From Flavobacterium sp. KJJ (GTDB lineage Bacteria; Bacteroidota; Bacteroidia; Flavobacteriales; Flavobacteriaceae): a DNA stretch of 64,000 nt. The stretch's first letter is position 1; each line of letters begins with the position of its first letter. Of this stretch, positions 27,418-36,398 are shown in pieces. Made by a program: the position numbers and the translations under genes. The notes below the pieces were generated by a model. It was not told where the DNA came from. It saw nothing but the letters and a program-made list of their open reading frames with translations, and made no database searches. Where the stretch lies: the NCBI RefSeq assembly GCF_000708595.2, contig NZ_JARP01000001.1, positions 1,426,001 to 1,490,000 of the forward strand. The letters are read 5' to 3'.

Positions 27418-29052
27418 ATGAAATTAAAATTTTACATATTTTTATTTTTACTAAGTTCCGCTGTTTTTGCACAACAAAAGCAAGTGGAAACCAGTATTGA
27501 TACCACTAAAAATAAAATTGGAGCCGAGTTTAAGCTAACGCTGAAAACAGTGGTAAGTTCTAAATCGAAAGTTGTTTTTCCTAAACTGAAAACTATCGGG
27601 CCTTTAGAAGTAATTCAATCTTATCCGATTGATACCGTTAAAAAAGACGGCAATTATGAACTGATTAAAAAATATGGATTAACACAATTTGATTCTGGAA
27701 GATATACAATTCCAAGCATCAAAATTTTAATTGATAAAAAACCTTATTTATCTGATTCTATTCGTGTTGAAGTTGCTAATGTAAAAGTAGACACGATGCA
27801 GCAAAAAATGTATGACATCAAAGATATTTCTACTGTTGAAAGTGGGATTGGAGATTGGTGGAAATATGTCTTGGCTATTGTTATTATATTAGGAATTGGC
27901 GCATTTGTATATTGGTTCGTTAAAAAACGTCAACATAAAAAAATTGAAGAGGAAGTTTATAAAACACCAATCGAAAAAGCGACAAGTTTACTAAATAATC
28001 TGGAGCAAAAAGAACTTGTTCAAAAAGGTGAAATTAAAGAATATTATAGCGAACTGACAGATATTGCACGTAATTACATTGAAGAAGCTATTCATATTCC
28101 AGCAATGGAAAGCACTACTTCTGAATTAATTCTGGCAATAAGAACGGCTTCGACTAAAAAGAAAATGACTTTGACGCCTGAAACTGTAGAGAATTTAGAG
28201 CGTGTTTTACGTCAGGCCGATTTAGTAAAATTTGCAAAATCTAAACCGCTGGATTTTGAAATTACTGAAGATCGAAATAAAATTCAAAGAGTAATCCTAA
28301 CACTTGACAATGCAATTCCAACCGAAGTGTCGGCGGATGAAGAAGATCAACTGTTGAATGAAGCTCAGAAACAAAAACAGATTCAGCTTCAATTACGAAA
28401 AAAACGCAATAAACGCATTGCTATTGCGGTGGGAACAGTTGTCTTTTTATTGGCAGCAACAACTACCTTTTTTATTGTCACTAAAGGTTTTAATTACGTA
28501 AAAGATAATATTATTGGCCATCCATCTAAAGAATTGTTAGAAGGCGAATGGGTAAAAAGTGAATACGGAAATCCTGGTATTTTAATTGAAACTCCAAAAG
28601 TTTTAAAACGAATGGATACTCAAAAAGTACTACCTAAAGAAGCCATGGCTTTGATCAAAGAAATGCAGCTTTTCGGGTACGGAAGTATGATTGATAATTT
28701 CTATATCGCGGTTTCGACCAGTAAATTTAAAAATCCTACAGATATTGATTTAGCAAAAGCTTTAGAAGGTTATCTAAAAGTAATTGAAGCTCAAGGCGGA
28801 CAAAATATCATTGTAAAACAAGAAGATTATCAAACGAATCAAGGTATTCAAGGATTAAAAGGATATGGAACCATGAGCATATTAAATCCTACTACTAAAA
28901 CGAGCACAAAAGCATACTATGAAATACTGCTCTTTAAACAAGAACAAGGATTACAGCAAATCGTGATTTTACATGAAGAAGGAGACACTTATGCAAATGA
29001 CATTACAACACGAATTTTAAATTCTGTTGAACTTAAAAAAGCGAACAACTAA
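27418..29052 (+). CDS. Bat operon membrane protein (BatD-like N-terminal domain)
   Basis: 544 residues. A signal peptide (MKLKFYIFLFLLSSAVFAQQ) is followed by a beta-rich periplasmic part resembling the Oxygen-tolerance/BatD domain (about 22-140), a transmembrane helix (about 149-168, WWKYVLAIVIILGIGAFVYW), a cytosolic helical part, a second transmembrane helix near 337-357, and a C-terminal periplasmic domain of about 185 residues. It sits where many Bacteroidota Bat operons carry an unnamed protein between DUF58 and BatA. Its ATG overlaps nothing upstream, but its stop codon overlaps the batA start. A link to anchoring the VWA proteins is inference. Confidence 0.8.
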   Translation: MKLKFYIFLFLLSSAVFAQQKQVETSIDTTKNKIGAEFKLTLKTVVSSKSKVVFPKLKTIGPLEVIQSYPIDTVKKDGNYELIKKYGLTQFDSGRYTIPSIKILIDKKPYLSDSIRVEVANVKVDTMQQKMYDIKDISTVESGIGDWWKYVLAIVIILGIGAFVYWFVKKRQHKKIEEEVYKTPIEKATSLLNNLEQKELVQKGEIKEYYSELTDIARNYIEEAIHIPAMESTTSELILAIRTASTKKKMTLTPETVENLERVLRQADLVKFAKSKPLDFEITEDRNKIQRVILTLDNAIPTEVSADEEDQLLNEAQKQKQIQLQLRKKRNKRIAIAVGTVVFLLAATTTFFIVTKGFNYVKDNIIGHPSKELLEGEWVKSEYGNPGILIETPKVLKRMDTQKVLPKEAMALIKEMQLFGYGSMIDNFYIAVSTSKFKNPTDIDLAKALEGYLKVIEAQGGQNIIVKQEDYQTNQGIQGLKGYGTMSILNPTTKTSTKAYYEILLFKQEQGLQQIVILHEEGDTYANDITTRILNSVELKKANN

Positions 29053-30053
29053 TGGGAAAGATAACTTTTTTAAATCCAGAGTTCTTTTGGCTGTTTCTTT
29101 TAATTCCAGTTGCAATTGCTTGGTTCTTTTGGAAACGCAACCAACAATCGGCTACTTTAAAAATGAGTTCGACGGCAGGTTTTAAAAACAGCGAATCGCT
29201 TTTAACAAAATTAAAACCTTGCTTGTATATTTTTAGAATTCTTGCTTTATGTTCCTTGATTATTGCTTTGGCAAGACCAAGAACAGTAGACATCAGCAAT
29301 CAAACTAAAACTACTAAAGGAATTGATATTGTAATGGCAATAGACGTTTCCGGAAGTATGCTGGCAAAAGATTTAAAGCCAAACCGTATGGAAGCTTTAA
29401 AAAGAGTTGCTGGAGATTTCGTAACTGAACGACCTAATGACCGAATTGGATTGGTTTTATATGCATCTGAAGCGTATACAAAAACTCCGGTTACAAGTGA
29501 CAAGGCTATTATTTTAGAAGCTATAAAAGGAATTAAATATGATACTGCCTTACAGGACGGAACTGGAATTGGAATGGGTTTGGCAACAGCTGTAAACCGT
29601 TTGAAAGACAGTAAAGCAAAAAGCAGAATTATTATTTTACTTACTGATGGTGTAAATAATGCTGGATTTATCGAACCAGAAACGGCTGCTGATATTGCGA
29701 AACAATACGGAATAAAAGTATACACAATTGGACTTGGAAGCAACGGAATGGCAGAATCTCCATATGCATACGCACCAAATGGCGGATTTTTATTTAAAAT
29801 GCAAAAAGTTGAAATCGACGAGCAATTAATGAAAAGCATTGCCCGCAAAACAGATGGAACTTATTTTAGAGCGACGAGCAACGATAAATTAGCTGAAATA
29901 TATAACTCGATCAATAAATTAGAAACAACTGAAATTCAAGAATTGAAGTTCTACGATTATGACGAAAAATACAGAACATTTGCCTTAATTGCTGTCTTTT
30001 TGCTATTGTTGGAAGTGGGTTTACGAAACACGGTTTATAGAAGCTTTATTTAA
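29052..30053 (+). CDS. batA: BatA, membrane VWA-domain protein
   Basis: 333 residues. Two N-terminal membrane helices (about 10-27 and 55-75), a VWA domain with the metal site DVSGS (Asp98, Ser100, Ser102), and a C-terminal membrane helix (about 310-325). Threonine and aspartate of the rest of the metal site are likely in DGTGIGMG and LLTDGVNNAG. The VWA domain faces the periplasm if both helical ends are in the membrane. It overlaps the preceding gene by one base (TAATG), a sign of translational coupling. Expected to form a complex with BatB under control of the MoxR ATPase. Confidence 0.92.
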   Translation: MGKITFLNPEFFWLFLLIPVAIAWFFWKRNQQSATLKMSSTAGFKNSESLLTKLKPCLYIFRILALCSLIIALARPRTVDISNQTKTTKGIDIVMAIDVSGSMLAKDLKPNRMEALKRVAGDFVTERPNDRIGLVLYASEAYTKTPVTSDKAIILEAIKGIKYDTALQDGTGIGMGLATAVNRLKDSKAKSRIIILLTDGVNNAGFIEPETAADIAKQYGIKVYTIGLGSNGMAESPYAYAPNGGFLFKMQKVEIDEQLMKSIARKTDGTYFRATSNDKLAEIYNSINKLETTEIQELKFYDYDEKYRTFALIAVFLLLLEVGLRNTVYRSFI

Positions 30054-30127
30054 TATTTTAGTCGCAGTCTCGGTTTTCAGTTTACAGCTGAAAACTGCGG
30101 CAGGAAACTGAAAACTAGAATTAAAAA
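30054..30127. repeat. Inverted repeat between batA and batB
   Basis: GTTTTCAGTTT (30073-30083) and AAACTGAAAAC (30105-30115) pair perfectly over 11 bases; the loop itself contains an overlapping pair CAGTTT and AAAACTG. Confidence 0.8.
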
Positions 30128-31162
30128 ATGGAATTAGACGAAAAAAAATATTTATACCTTTTATTCTTATTGCCAATTGTGGTGTGTATTTTTCTTTTCA
30201 ATATGTATTGGAAAAGGAAAAAACAACGCGAATTTGGCGATTTAGAAATGGTTAAAAAACTGAGTCCAGAACGATCTGTTTTTAAACCTGTGCTGAAACT
30301 ATCAGTATTGCTTTTAGCGCTTGCCTGCTTAATTATAGGATTAGTGAATCCGAAAATCGGGACTAAAATGGAAACTGTAAAGCGTGAAGGTATTGACATT
30401 GTTTTTGCAGTCGACGTTTCTAAAAGTATGCTGGCCGAAGATGTGGCACCAAGCCGTTTAGAAAAAAGCAAGCAACTGGTTTCGCAAATCATTAATAATT
30501 TAGGAAGTGACAGAATTGGTATCGTGGCCTACGCAGGAAGCGCCTTTCCGGTTTTGCCAATTACTACAGATTATAGTGTTGCTAAAATGTTTTTACAAAG
30601 TATGAGTCCAGATATGGTTTCTTCTCAAGGAACTTCGCTGGATGAAGCAATTAAATTATCATCGACTTATTTCGATGAAAAGAGCAAAACAAGCAAATTG
30701 CTGATTTTGATTTCGGATGGAGAAGATCATTCTGAAGGAGCTTCTGCTGCAGCGGAAGAAGCCAATAAATTGGGAATGAAAATTATAACAATTGGTATTG
30801 GAACTGAAAAAGGAGGAACTATACCGCTAAAAGTAAACGGGAGAGTCGAAAGTTTTCAGAGAGATAACAATAATGAAGTTGTAATTACAAAGCTAAATCA
30901 AGAAGGTTTAAAAACGATTGCAAAAGCTACAAAAGGCGGTTACGTTTATGGTGGAAGTACAAAAGAGGTTTTAGAATATGTAAAAAATGCTTTGAATAAT
31001 ATTCAAAAAACCGAATTTGAAGCAACACAAATGGCAGAATTTCAATCACAGTTTCAGTGGTTTATTGGTTTTGCTTTTCTATTATTATTCTTAGATATTT
31101 TCCTTTTGGAAAGAAAAACAAATTGGATAAAAGAGTTGAATTTATTTAACGAAAAGAAATAA
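30128..31162 (+). CDS. batB: BatB, membrane VWA-domain protein
   Basis: 344 residues and clearly related to BatA: two N-terminal membrane helices (about 9-26 and 55-73), a VWA domain with DVSKS (Asp96, Ser98, Ser100), LISDGEDHSEGA, and a C-terminal membrane helix (about 310-330). The metal-site motif keeps Asp and both Ser, so metal binding is plausible. Likely partner of BatA. It lies 74 bases after batA, across an inverted repeat, and 42 bases before batC. Confidence 0.92.
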   Translation: MELDEKKYLYLLFLLPIVVCIFLFNMYWKRKKQREFGDLEMVKKLSPERSVFKPVLKLSVLLLALACLIIGLVNPKIGTKMETVKREGIDIVFAVDVSKSMLAEDVAPSRLEKSKQLVSQIINNLGSDRIGIVAYAGSAFPVLPITTDYSVAKMFLQSMSPDMVSSQGTSLDEAIKLSSTYFDEKSKTSKLLILISDGEDHSEGASAAAEEANKLGMKIITIGIGTEKGGTIPLKVNGRVESFQRDNNNEVVITKLNQEGLKTIAKATKGGYVYGGSTKEVLEYVKNALNNIQKTEFEATQMAEFQSQFQWFIGFAFLLLFLDIFLLERKTNWIKELNLFNEKK

Positions 31163-31204
31163 TTGATCCGTTTAAATTCGGAACAAAAAACATAAAAAAT
31201 TAGA

Positions 31205-31975
31205 ATGAAAAATTTACTTCTTTATATTTTACTAACGTTTTCTTTAGCGGTTTCGGCTCAAGAGAAAGACAAGACATTGCCTGATGCGAATGAAGAATAT
31301 AAGCAGAATAAATTTGTAGACGCTGAAGCCAATTATAGAATTTCGCAGTCAAAATTTCCTAAAAAAGCAATAGCTTCTTATAATTTGGGAAATACAATTT
31401 ATAAGCAAAATCAAGTTTCTGAAGCTAAATTCGCATATGCGAAAGCGATAAAAAATGCTAAAACAAGGCCTGAAAAACATAAAGCATTCCACAATTTAGG
31501 AAATGTTTTAATGAAAGAGAAAGATTATACGCAGGCAGTTGAAGCTTATAAAGAAGCGTTAAGAAACGATCCTACAGACGATGAAACGCGTTATAACTAT
31601 GCTCTGGCCAAACAAAAACTAAAAGAAAATCCTCCGAAAAACGATAAAAATAAAGACAAGAATAAGGATAAGGACAAAGACAAGGATAAAAATAAAGATA
31701 AAGACAAGAACAAAGATAAAAATAAGGACAAGGATAAAGATAAGAAGGACGATAAAGGCGATAAAGACAAAGATAAAAAAGACGGCAAAAACGATCCAAA
31801 AAAAGATGATAAATCAGACAATAACGGACAACCAAAACCGCAGCCTGGAGGAATCTCAAAAGAACGTGTTCAGAATTTATTAGATGCGGTTAACAACGAA
31901 GAAAAGAAAATTCAGGATAAAGTTAACGCTCAAAAAGTAAAAGGAAGTCCTAGAAAAACAGAAAAAGACTGGTAG
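31205..31975 (+). CDS. batC: BatC, TPR protein with Lys/Asp-rich linker
   Basis: 256 residues. A signal peptide (MKNLLLYILLTFSLAVSAQ) is followed by three TPR repeats (about 28-140: ASYNLGNTIYKQNQVSEA, AFHNLGNVLMKEKDYTQA). From about residue 143 to 205 the protein is almost only Lys, Asp, Asn and Gly (KDKNKDKDKDK pattern), then a short conserved tail with GGISKERVQNLLDAVNNEEK. The low-complexity stretch is encoded by degenerate AAR-GAY-AAR-AAY codons at about 31630-31810 and could vary in length between strains. Expected periplasmic adaptor of the Bat complex. Confidence 0.9.
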   Translation: MKNLLLYILLTFSLAVSAQEKDKTLPDANEEYKQNKFVDAEANYRISQSKFPKKAIASYNLGNTIYKQNQVSEAKFAYAKAIKNAKTRPEKHKAFHNLGNVLMKEKDYTQAVEAYKEALRNDPTDDETRYNYALAKQKLKENPPKNDKNKDKNKDKDKDKDKNKDKDKNKDKNKDKDKDKKDDKGDKDKDKKDGKNDPKKDDKSDNNGQPKPQPGGISKERVQNLLDAVNNEEKKIQDKVNAQKVKGSPRKTEKDW

Positions 31976-32081
31976 ATTTTTAGGTTTATTCGTTTAACTG
32001 TTTATTCGAATAAACAATAAAACTGTAAAAAAAACGATTAAACAAATAACAATTAAACAGTTAAACAAAACTGAAAAATTA
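31976..32081. repeat. Nested palindromes between batC and batD
   Basis: GTTTAACTGTTT (31992-32003) pairs perfectly with 32055-32066. Inside lies an 18-base perfect palindrome at 31999-32016 (TGTTTATTC and its complement). TTAAAC/GTTTAA words fill the rest, up to the batD start. Confidence 0.85.
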
Positions 32082-33830
32082 ATGAAAAGATATTTAATTC
32101 TATTACTATTCACTTTTCAAGGACTTATGGCTCAAGTTCAATTTGAAGCCAGAGTAAGCAAAAATACGCTTGGATTAAACGAAAGACTTCGCGTTGACTT
32201 CATTATGAATGTTGATGGAGACAATTTCGAACAGCCTGCATTTGATGGCTTTAGAGTTGTTGCAGGTCCTAGCCAGCAAATAAGTCAGTCTTGGGTAAAT
32301 GGCAGAAGTTCTTTTCAAAAGATATACTCTTACATTTTACAGCCCGACAGAAAAGGGACAATCAATATCAAACAGGCAGCGATCGAATTTAATGGACAAG
32401 TTTACAAAACTTCTCCAATAAAAATTGTTGTTACAAATGCCGTTGCACAAGAAAGAGACCCGAATGACAGACCTCAGGGATCAGGAAGCGAAACATTGAA
32501 TCTGGTTGCAGAAATATCTAAAACGAATCCGTATTTAAATGAACCCATTACGGTAGTTTATAAATTGTATTTCAACAATATCGGCGTTACTGGTTTTAAA
32601 GAATTGGCAAAACCGAAATATAATGATTTCTGGAATCAAAACATCGACATCAAACAATTGGCAATAGAAGAAGGAACCTATCAAGGACAGAGATGTTATT
32701 ATGTCATCTTGAAAAAGACTATTCTATATCCTCAAAAATCAGGAAAATTAACAATTGAACCGCTTTCATTAGATATTGGAGTGCAATTGCCAACAAATCG
32801 CCGTGATATGTTTGGTCAAATGATTTTAACGGATGATAACAAAATTGTTTCGGCTGGAGCTAAAACCATTAATGTTAGGCCGCTTCCTGAAAGCAATAAA
32901 CCCGAAGGTTTTAGTGGCGCTGTTGGTAAATTTAACTTTACAGTTACACCATCAAAAACAAGTTTGAAAAATGGTGAAAGTTTAGATTTAGTTGTAAGCG
33001 CATCAGGAGCTGGAAACATGAAATTATTTACGTTGCCAAAACCAGTTGTGCCAAATGCCTTAGAAATATACGATCCTGTTCATGACGAAAAGGTAACAAC
33101 TTCATTGGCTGGAATGTCTGGAAAGATTTCGGATAAATACACTATTATTCCGCAATACAAAGGAAAATATGTCATTAAGCCTATGCAGTTTTCGTATTTC
33201 GATTTGAGTACAGGTTCTTATAAAACTATAACCTCTCAAGAAATTACAGTTGACGTTTTAGACGGACCAATGCAAACCGAAGCGAGCAACTCTGCTAATG
33301 CTTCTAAAAATGTCATTACAAAAACAGAACAATTCAAATACATTAAGCCAAAAACAACTTTGGTTTCGATAGCTAAAAAAGATTTTTACAGCTCAGATTT
33401 GTATTTTATATTGATATTCCTTCCGTTTGTTATTTTGCCGATCATAGTTTTGGCTAAAAAGAAAAAAGAAGCGATTGACGGTGACGTTGCCGGAAACCGA
33501 ATTAAAATGAACAACAAACTGGCGAAGAAATATTTATCTGAAGCCAAAAAACAGCTTAATAACAAAGAGCCATTTTATATTGCTTTAGAAAAAGCAATGC
33601 ACAATTTCTTGAAAGCAAAACTGCATATTGAAACCTCAGAAATGAGCAAAGACAATATTCGTGAATTGTTATTGTCAAGAAAAGCAAACCCAGAAACGGT
33701 ACAGAACTTTATTATTTTGACAGAAAACTGTGAATTTGCGCGTTATGCTCCGGCTTCAAGCGCTTCGATTCAGCAAGATTATGACAAGGCTGTTTTGATT
33801 ATTTCGGAACTTGAAAAACAAATGGTTTAG
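32082..33830 (+). CDS. batD: BatD, oxygen-tolerance membrane protein
   Basis: 582 residues. Signal peptide MKRYLILLLFTFQGLMAQ, then tandem beta-sandwich domains (about 20-420) typical of the BatD family: VQFEARVSKNTLGLNERLRV, a motif repeated in spirit at NPYLNEPITVVYKLYF and SKTSLKNGESLDLVVS. A transmembrane helix at about 443-460 (LYFILIFLPFVILPIIVLA) is followed by a cytosolic helical tail. It is the large periplasmic scaffold of the Bat complex. It lies 41 bases before batE. Confidence 0.92.
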   Translation: MKRYLILLLFTFQGLMAQVQFEARVSKNTLGLNERLRVDFIMNVDGDNFEQPAFDGFRVVAGPSQQISQSWVNGRSSFQKIYSYILQPDRKGTINIKQAAIEFNGQVYKTSPIKIVVTNAVAQERDPNDRPQGSGSETLNLVAEISKTNPYLNEPITVVYKLYFNNIGVTGFKELAKPKYNDFWNQNIDIKQLAIEEGTYQGQRCYYVILKKTILYPQKSGKLTIEPLSLDIGVQLPTNRRDMFGQMILTDDNKIVSAGAKTINVRPLPESNKPEGFSGAVGKFNFTVTPSKTSLKNGESLDLVVSASGAGNMKLFTLPKPVVPNALEIYDPVHDEKVTTSLAGMSGKISDKYTIIPQYKGKYVIKPMQFSYFDLSTGSYKTITSQEITVDVLDGPMQTEASNSANASKNVITKTEQFKYIKPKTTLVSIAKKDFYSSDLYFILIFLPFVILPIIVLAKKKKEAIDGDVAGNRIKMNNKLAKKYLSEAKKQLNNKEPFYIALEKAMHNFLKAKLHIETSEMSKDNIRELLLSRKANPETVQNFIILTENCEFARYAPASSASIQQDYDKAVLIISELEKQMV

Positions 33831-33871
33831 TTTTAATCGCAAAGTTGGAAATGTTATTACACCTCTAGAAA

Positions 33872-34627
33872 ATGAAAAATATAGTTTATCTCTTTTTATT
33901 AATCTCTCAGATTTTCTTTGCTCAAAGCAGCTTTGAAAAAGGAAATGCTTTGTACCAAAAGGGACAATATCAGCAAGCAGCTCAGGAATATGAAAATATC
34001 TTAAAAGAAGACAAACAAGAGTCGGCTGAATTGTATTTTAACTTAGCAAATTGTTATTATAAGCTTAATAAAGTAGCCCCTTCTATTTATAATTACGAGA
34101 AAGCATTAGTTTTAAAACCTCATGATCCTGAGACTTTAAACAATTTAAAATTTGCTAAAAAACTAACTATTGACGAAATTAAAGAAGTTCCTAAAGTAGG
34201 TTTTGCAAAACTGATACAGAACTTTACCGGAATCTTCGATTATAATACTTGGGCAAAAATTTCTGTCGGAATTGCATTTGCTTTTTTATTGACTTTTATT
34301 GGCTACTATTTTTCACAGCTCACCCTTTCAAAAAGACTATATTTTATTGGAATGTTTGTTCTTTTGGCTGGTTTAGCTTTGAGTGTATCTGCTGGAATGT
34401 CTGAAAAAAGTCATTATGATAATGATCGCCCCGCAATTGTTTTTGCTGAATTAAGCGAAGTTCGAAGCGAACCGCAAAAAGCCGGTGTTGCCATTTTCTT
34501 ATTACACGAAGGTGCAAAAGTTTATGTAAAAGAAACTTTAGGAAAATGGAAAAAAATAGAATTGACTGACGGTACTGAAGGCTGGATTGATGCTACAACG
34601 ATTAAAGAAGTTAAGCCAATTTTTTAA
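33872..34627 (+). CDS. batE: BatE, TPR and SH3 domain protein
   Basis: 251 residues. Signal peptide MKNIVYLFLLISQIFFAQ, two to three TPR repeats (about 20-90: ALYQKGQYQQAAQEYENI, YFNLANCYYKLNKVAPSI), two membrane helices (about 128-150 and 157-175), and a bacterial SH3 domain at the C-terminus (ELSEVRSEPQKAGVAIFLLH to GWIDATTIKEV). It is the last gene of the Bat operon, closed by a 12-bp inverted repeat at 34652-34712. Confidence 0.9.
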   Translation: MKNIVYLFLLISQIFFAQSSFEKGNALYQKGQYQQAAQEYENILKEDKQESAELYFNLANCYYKLNKVAPSIYNYEKALVLKPHDPETLNNLKFAKKLTIDEIKEVPKVGFAKLIQNFTGIFDYNTWAKISVGIAFAFLLTFIGYYFSQLTLSKRLYFIGMFVLLAGLALSVSAGMSEKSHYDNDRPAIVFAELSEVRSEPQKAGVAIFLLHEGAKVYVKETLGKWKKIELTDGTEGWIDATTIKEVKPIF

Positions 34628-34651
34628 TCCTATACTATTTTCAAACTATTT

Positions 34652-34712
34652 AAGTGATATAAGCAAATATTAGTTTGTTTAAATTTAGATCTTAAATCAA
34701 CTTATATCACTT
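34652..34712. terminator. Inverted repeat between convergent batE and cyclo-ligase genes
   Basis: AAGTGATATAAG (34652-34663) and CTTATATCACTT (34701-34712) are perfect complements over 12 bases. It lies 24 bases after batE and 14 before the stop of the convergent gene, a terminator position, but has no long T-run on either side. Confidence 0.65.
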
Positions 34713-34725
34713 ATATGGTCAAAAA

Positions 34726-35295
34726 CTAAAAAGCATAGACTTTTAAAGGTGTCACGCAATAATCTAATCTTATATCTAACTCGAAGACATCTTTAATTTG
34801 GTTCTCGGCTTCAAAAAAAGAAAGTCCAATTTTTATGGTTTCTGGTTTGCATTCAGATAGAAATTTATCGTAAAAACCTTTTCCATAACCTACTCTATTT
34901 CCTAAAACATCAAAAGCCAAAAGCGGTATAAAAACCACATCGATAGTTTGTGACGGCACTGGCAAACCATTTACTGGTTCCGGAATATTATAATCGTTTT
35001 TCTTGATTTTGGTATTATCAGTCAAAAGAAAATGAGTCATTTCACGAGTTTGAAAATCACTTTTAGAAACCACAATTTCTTTATCTTTTCCAGAAAGCAA
35101 ATGCAAAATATATTCTGTATTTACTTCTTTTTGTTCTTCGATAGGCAGAAAAACATGATAATAGGTTTTATCCCAAATGGGCAATTGAATTAAATTATTG
35201 GCTATAGCCAGACTCTTTTCTTCGACTTCATCAGTTGAAAGTTCTTTTCGAAGATTTTTATACTGTAATCTTAATTCTTTTTTATTCGTCGGCAT
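34726..35295 (-). CDS. 5-formyltetrahydrofolate cyclo-ligase
   Basis: 189 residues from the ATG at 35295 (MPTNKKELRLQYKNLRKELS); an in-frame ATG at 35346 would add 17 residues lying inside the preceding gene and is less likely. The family signature GNRVGYGKGFYDKFL is present, as is the N-terminal KKELR-Y-LRKEL helix. It converts 5-formyl-THF to 5,10-methenyl-THF with ATP. Its start overlaps the end of the aspartoacylase-like gene by 14 bases, so the two are probably translated from one transcript. Confidence 0.92.
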   Translation of the reverse strand: MPTNKKELRLQYKNLRKELSTDEVEEKSLAIANNLIQLPIWDKTYYHVFLPIEEQKEVNTEYILHLLSGKDKEIVVSKSDFQTREMTHFLLTDNTKIKKNDYNIPEPVNGLPVPSQTIDVVFIPLLAFDVLGNRVGYGKGFYDKFLSECKPETIKIGLSFFEAENQIKDVFELDIRLDYCVTPLKVYAF

Positions 35296-36262
35296 TATCA
35301 GGGCTATTTTTAGACATGTGGTAAATTGCATCACCTTCATACACAATCGGCGAATGATTCGCGTTTATGACAAATCCGTCGTGCGGTGCTTTTACTTTCT
35401 GCTCAAATTTACCAAACGGATCTGTTATAATAGCTAAAATAGTTCCTTTAGTAACAAATCTTCCAATCATATTATAATCATGCAATAATCCAGAACATTT
35501 GGCACGAAGCCAAACCGAATTTTTGATATAAATAGAGGGATCTTCAGCTTCTTCGACAATATGTTTAGGATCAAGCATGTTTAAATAAGCCAGCAAACGC
35601 TGTACTCCCATCACTCCTTCATTTGCTACCGAATTATTTATATCTAAAGATTTTCCTCCTTCAAAAAGCAACATTTTAATATTGGCTCTTTCGCAGGTAT
35701 TTCTGAAAGAACCGTTGATGTTTTTAGAATACAATGTAAACGGCGCATTAAAAACATCGGCTAGAAGTTTTAGATCTGGGTTATTTTCTGTAATTCTAAT
35801 TTGCGGTGCGTTAAAACGGCTTGCGCCTCCAGCATGAAAATCAACAGCATAATCTATTATCGGCAAAACTTCTGCAACAATATGATAAGCAAACCTGCTT
35901 GCTAGAGAACCTTTTTTACTTCCTGGAAAAACTCTGTTTAAATCTCTTCCGTCTGGAAACTCTCTTGATTTATTGACAAAACCATACATATTGATAATCG
36001 GAATACAAATAATAGTTCCTCTTGCAGGGCGATTTATTTTTTTGCTGATGATCTGGCGAACAATTTCTACTCCGTTAATTTCGTCACCATGAATTCCTGC
36101 AGAAAATAAAACTACCGGACCTTCTAGCTTAGAACGGCGAACAATAACAGGGATATTAAGTTTTGTCGTGGTATGCAACCTCGCAATTTCGACGTTTATC
36201 GTTTTGTTTTCTCCCGGCAAAATCGATTCGCCAAAAATAACTAAGGGTTTACTATTTTTCAT
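35282..36262 (-). CDS. Succinylglutamate desuccinylase/aspartoacylase family protein
   Basis: 326 residues of the M14 zinc carboxypeptidase-like AstE/AspA family. The zinc motif is AGIHGDEINGVEIV (His and Glu), with a later DFHAGG (His) and, near the end, a beta-rich domain with APHDGFVINANHSPIVYEGD. Family members cleave N-acyl amino acids or act on peptides after RimK-type ligation; no rimK gene is in the window, so the substrate is open. It forms a two-gene unit with the cyclo-ligase, with which it overlaps, and is divergent from uvrC. Confidence 0.86.
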   Translation of the reverse strand: MKNSKPLVIFGESILPGENKTINVEIARLHTTTKLNIPVIVRRSKLEGPVVLFSAGIHGDEINGVEIVRQIISKKINRPARGTIICIPIINMYGFVNKSREFPDGRDLNRVFPGSKKGSLASRFAYHIVAEVLPIIDYAVDFHAGGASRFNAPQIRITENNPDLKLLADVFNAPFTLYSKNINGSFRNTCERANIKMLLFEGGKSLDINNSVANEGVMGVQRLLAYLNMLDPKHIVEEAEDPSIYIKNSVWLRAKCSGLLHDYNMIGRFVTKGTILAIITDPFGKFEQKVKAPHDGFVINANHSPIVYEGDAIYHMSKNSPDNADE

Positions 36263-36307
36263 GTAGAATTATAAAATCTAAATATAGAAATTATTCTTTT
36301 GATTTCG

Positions 36308-36315
36308 TAAATTTG
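36308..36315 (+). promoter_or_regulatory. Possible -7 box of uvrC
   Basis: TAAATTTG fits TAnnTTTG, about 84 bases before the uvrC start. No matching -33 at usual spacing. Confidence 0.3.
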
Positions 36316-36398
36316 AAACTAAATCAATGCTAAGCTTTTTATAAGAAATCGGAATGATTTTTGACAAAGCTTTTCAATACCTCCAGAAATAAAACAGA

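Noticed and set aside
31572..31859. Minus-strand frames opposite the batC low-complexity region
   Set aside because: They are antisense images of the Lys/Asp codons and give unnatural Leu/Ser/Tyr runs.
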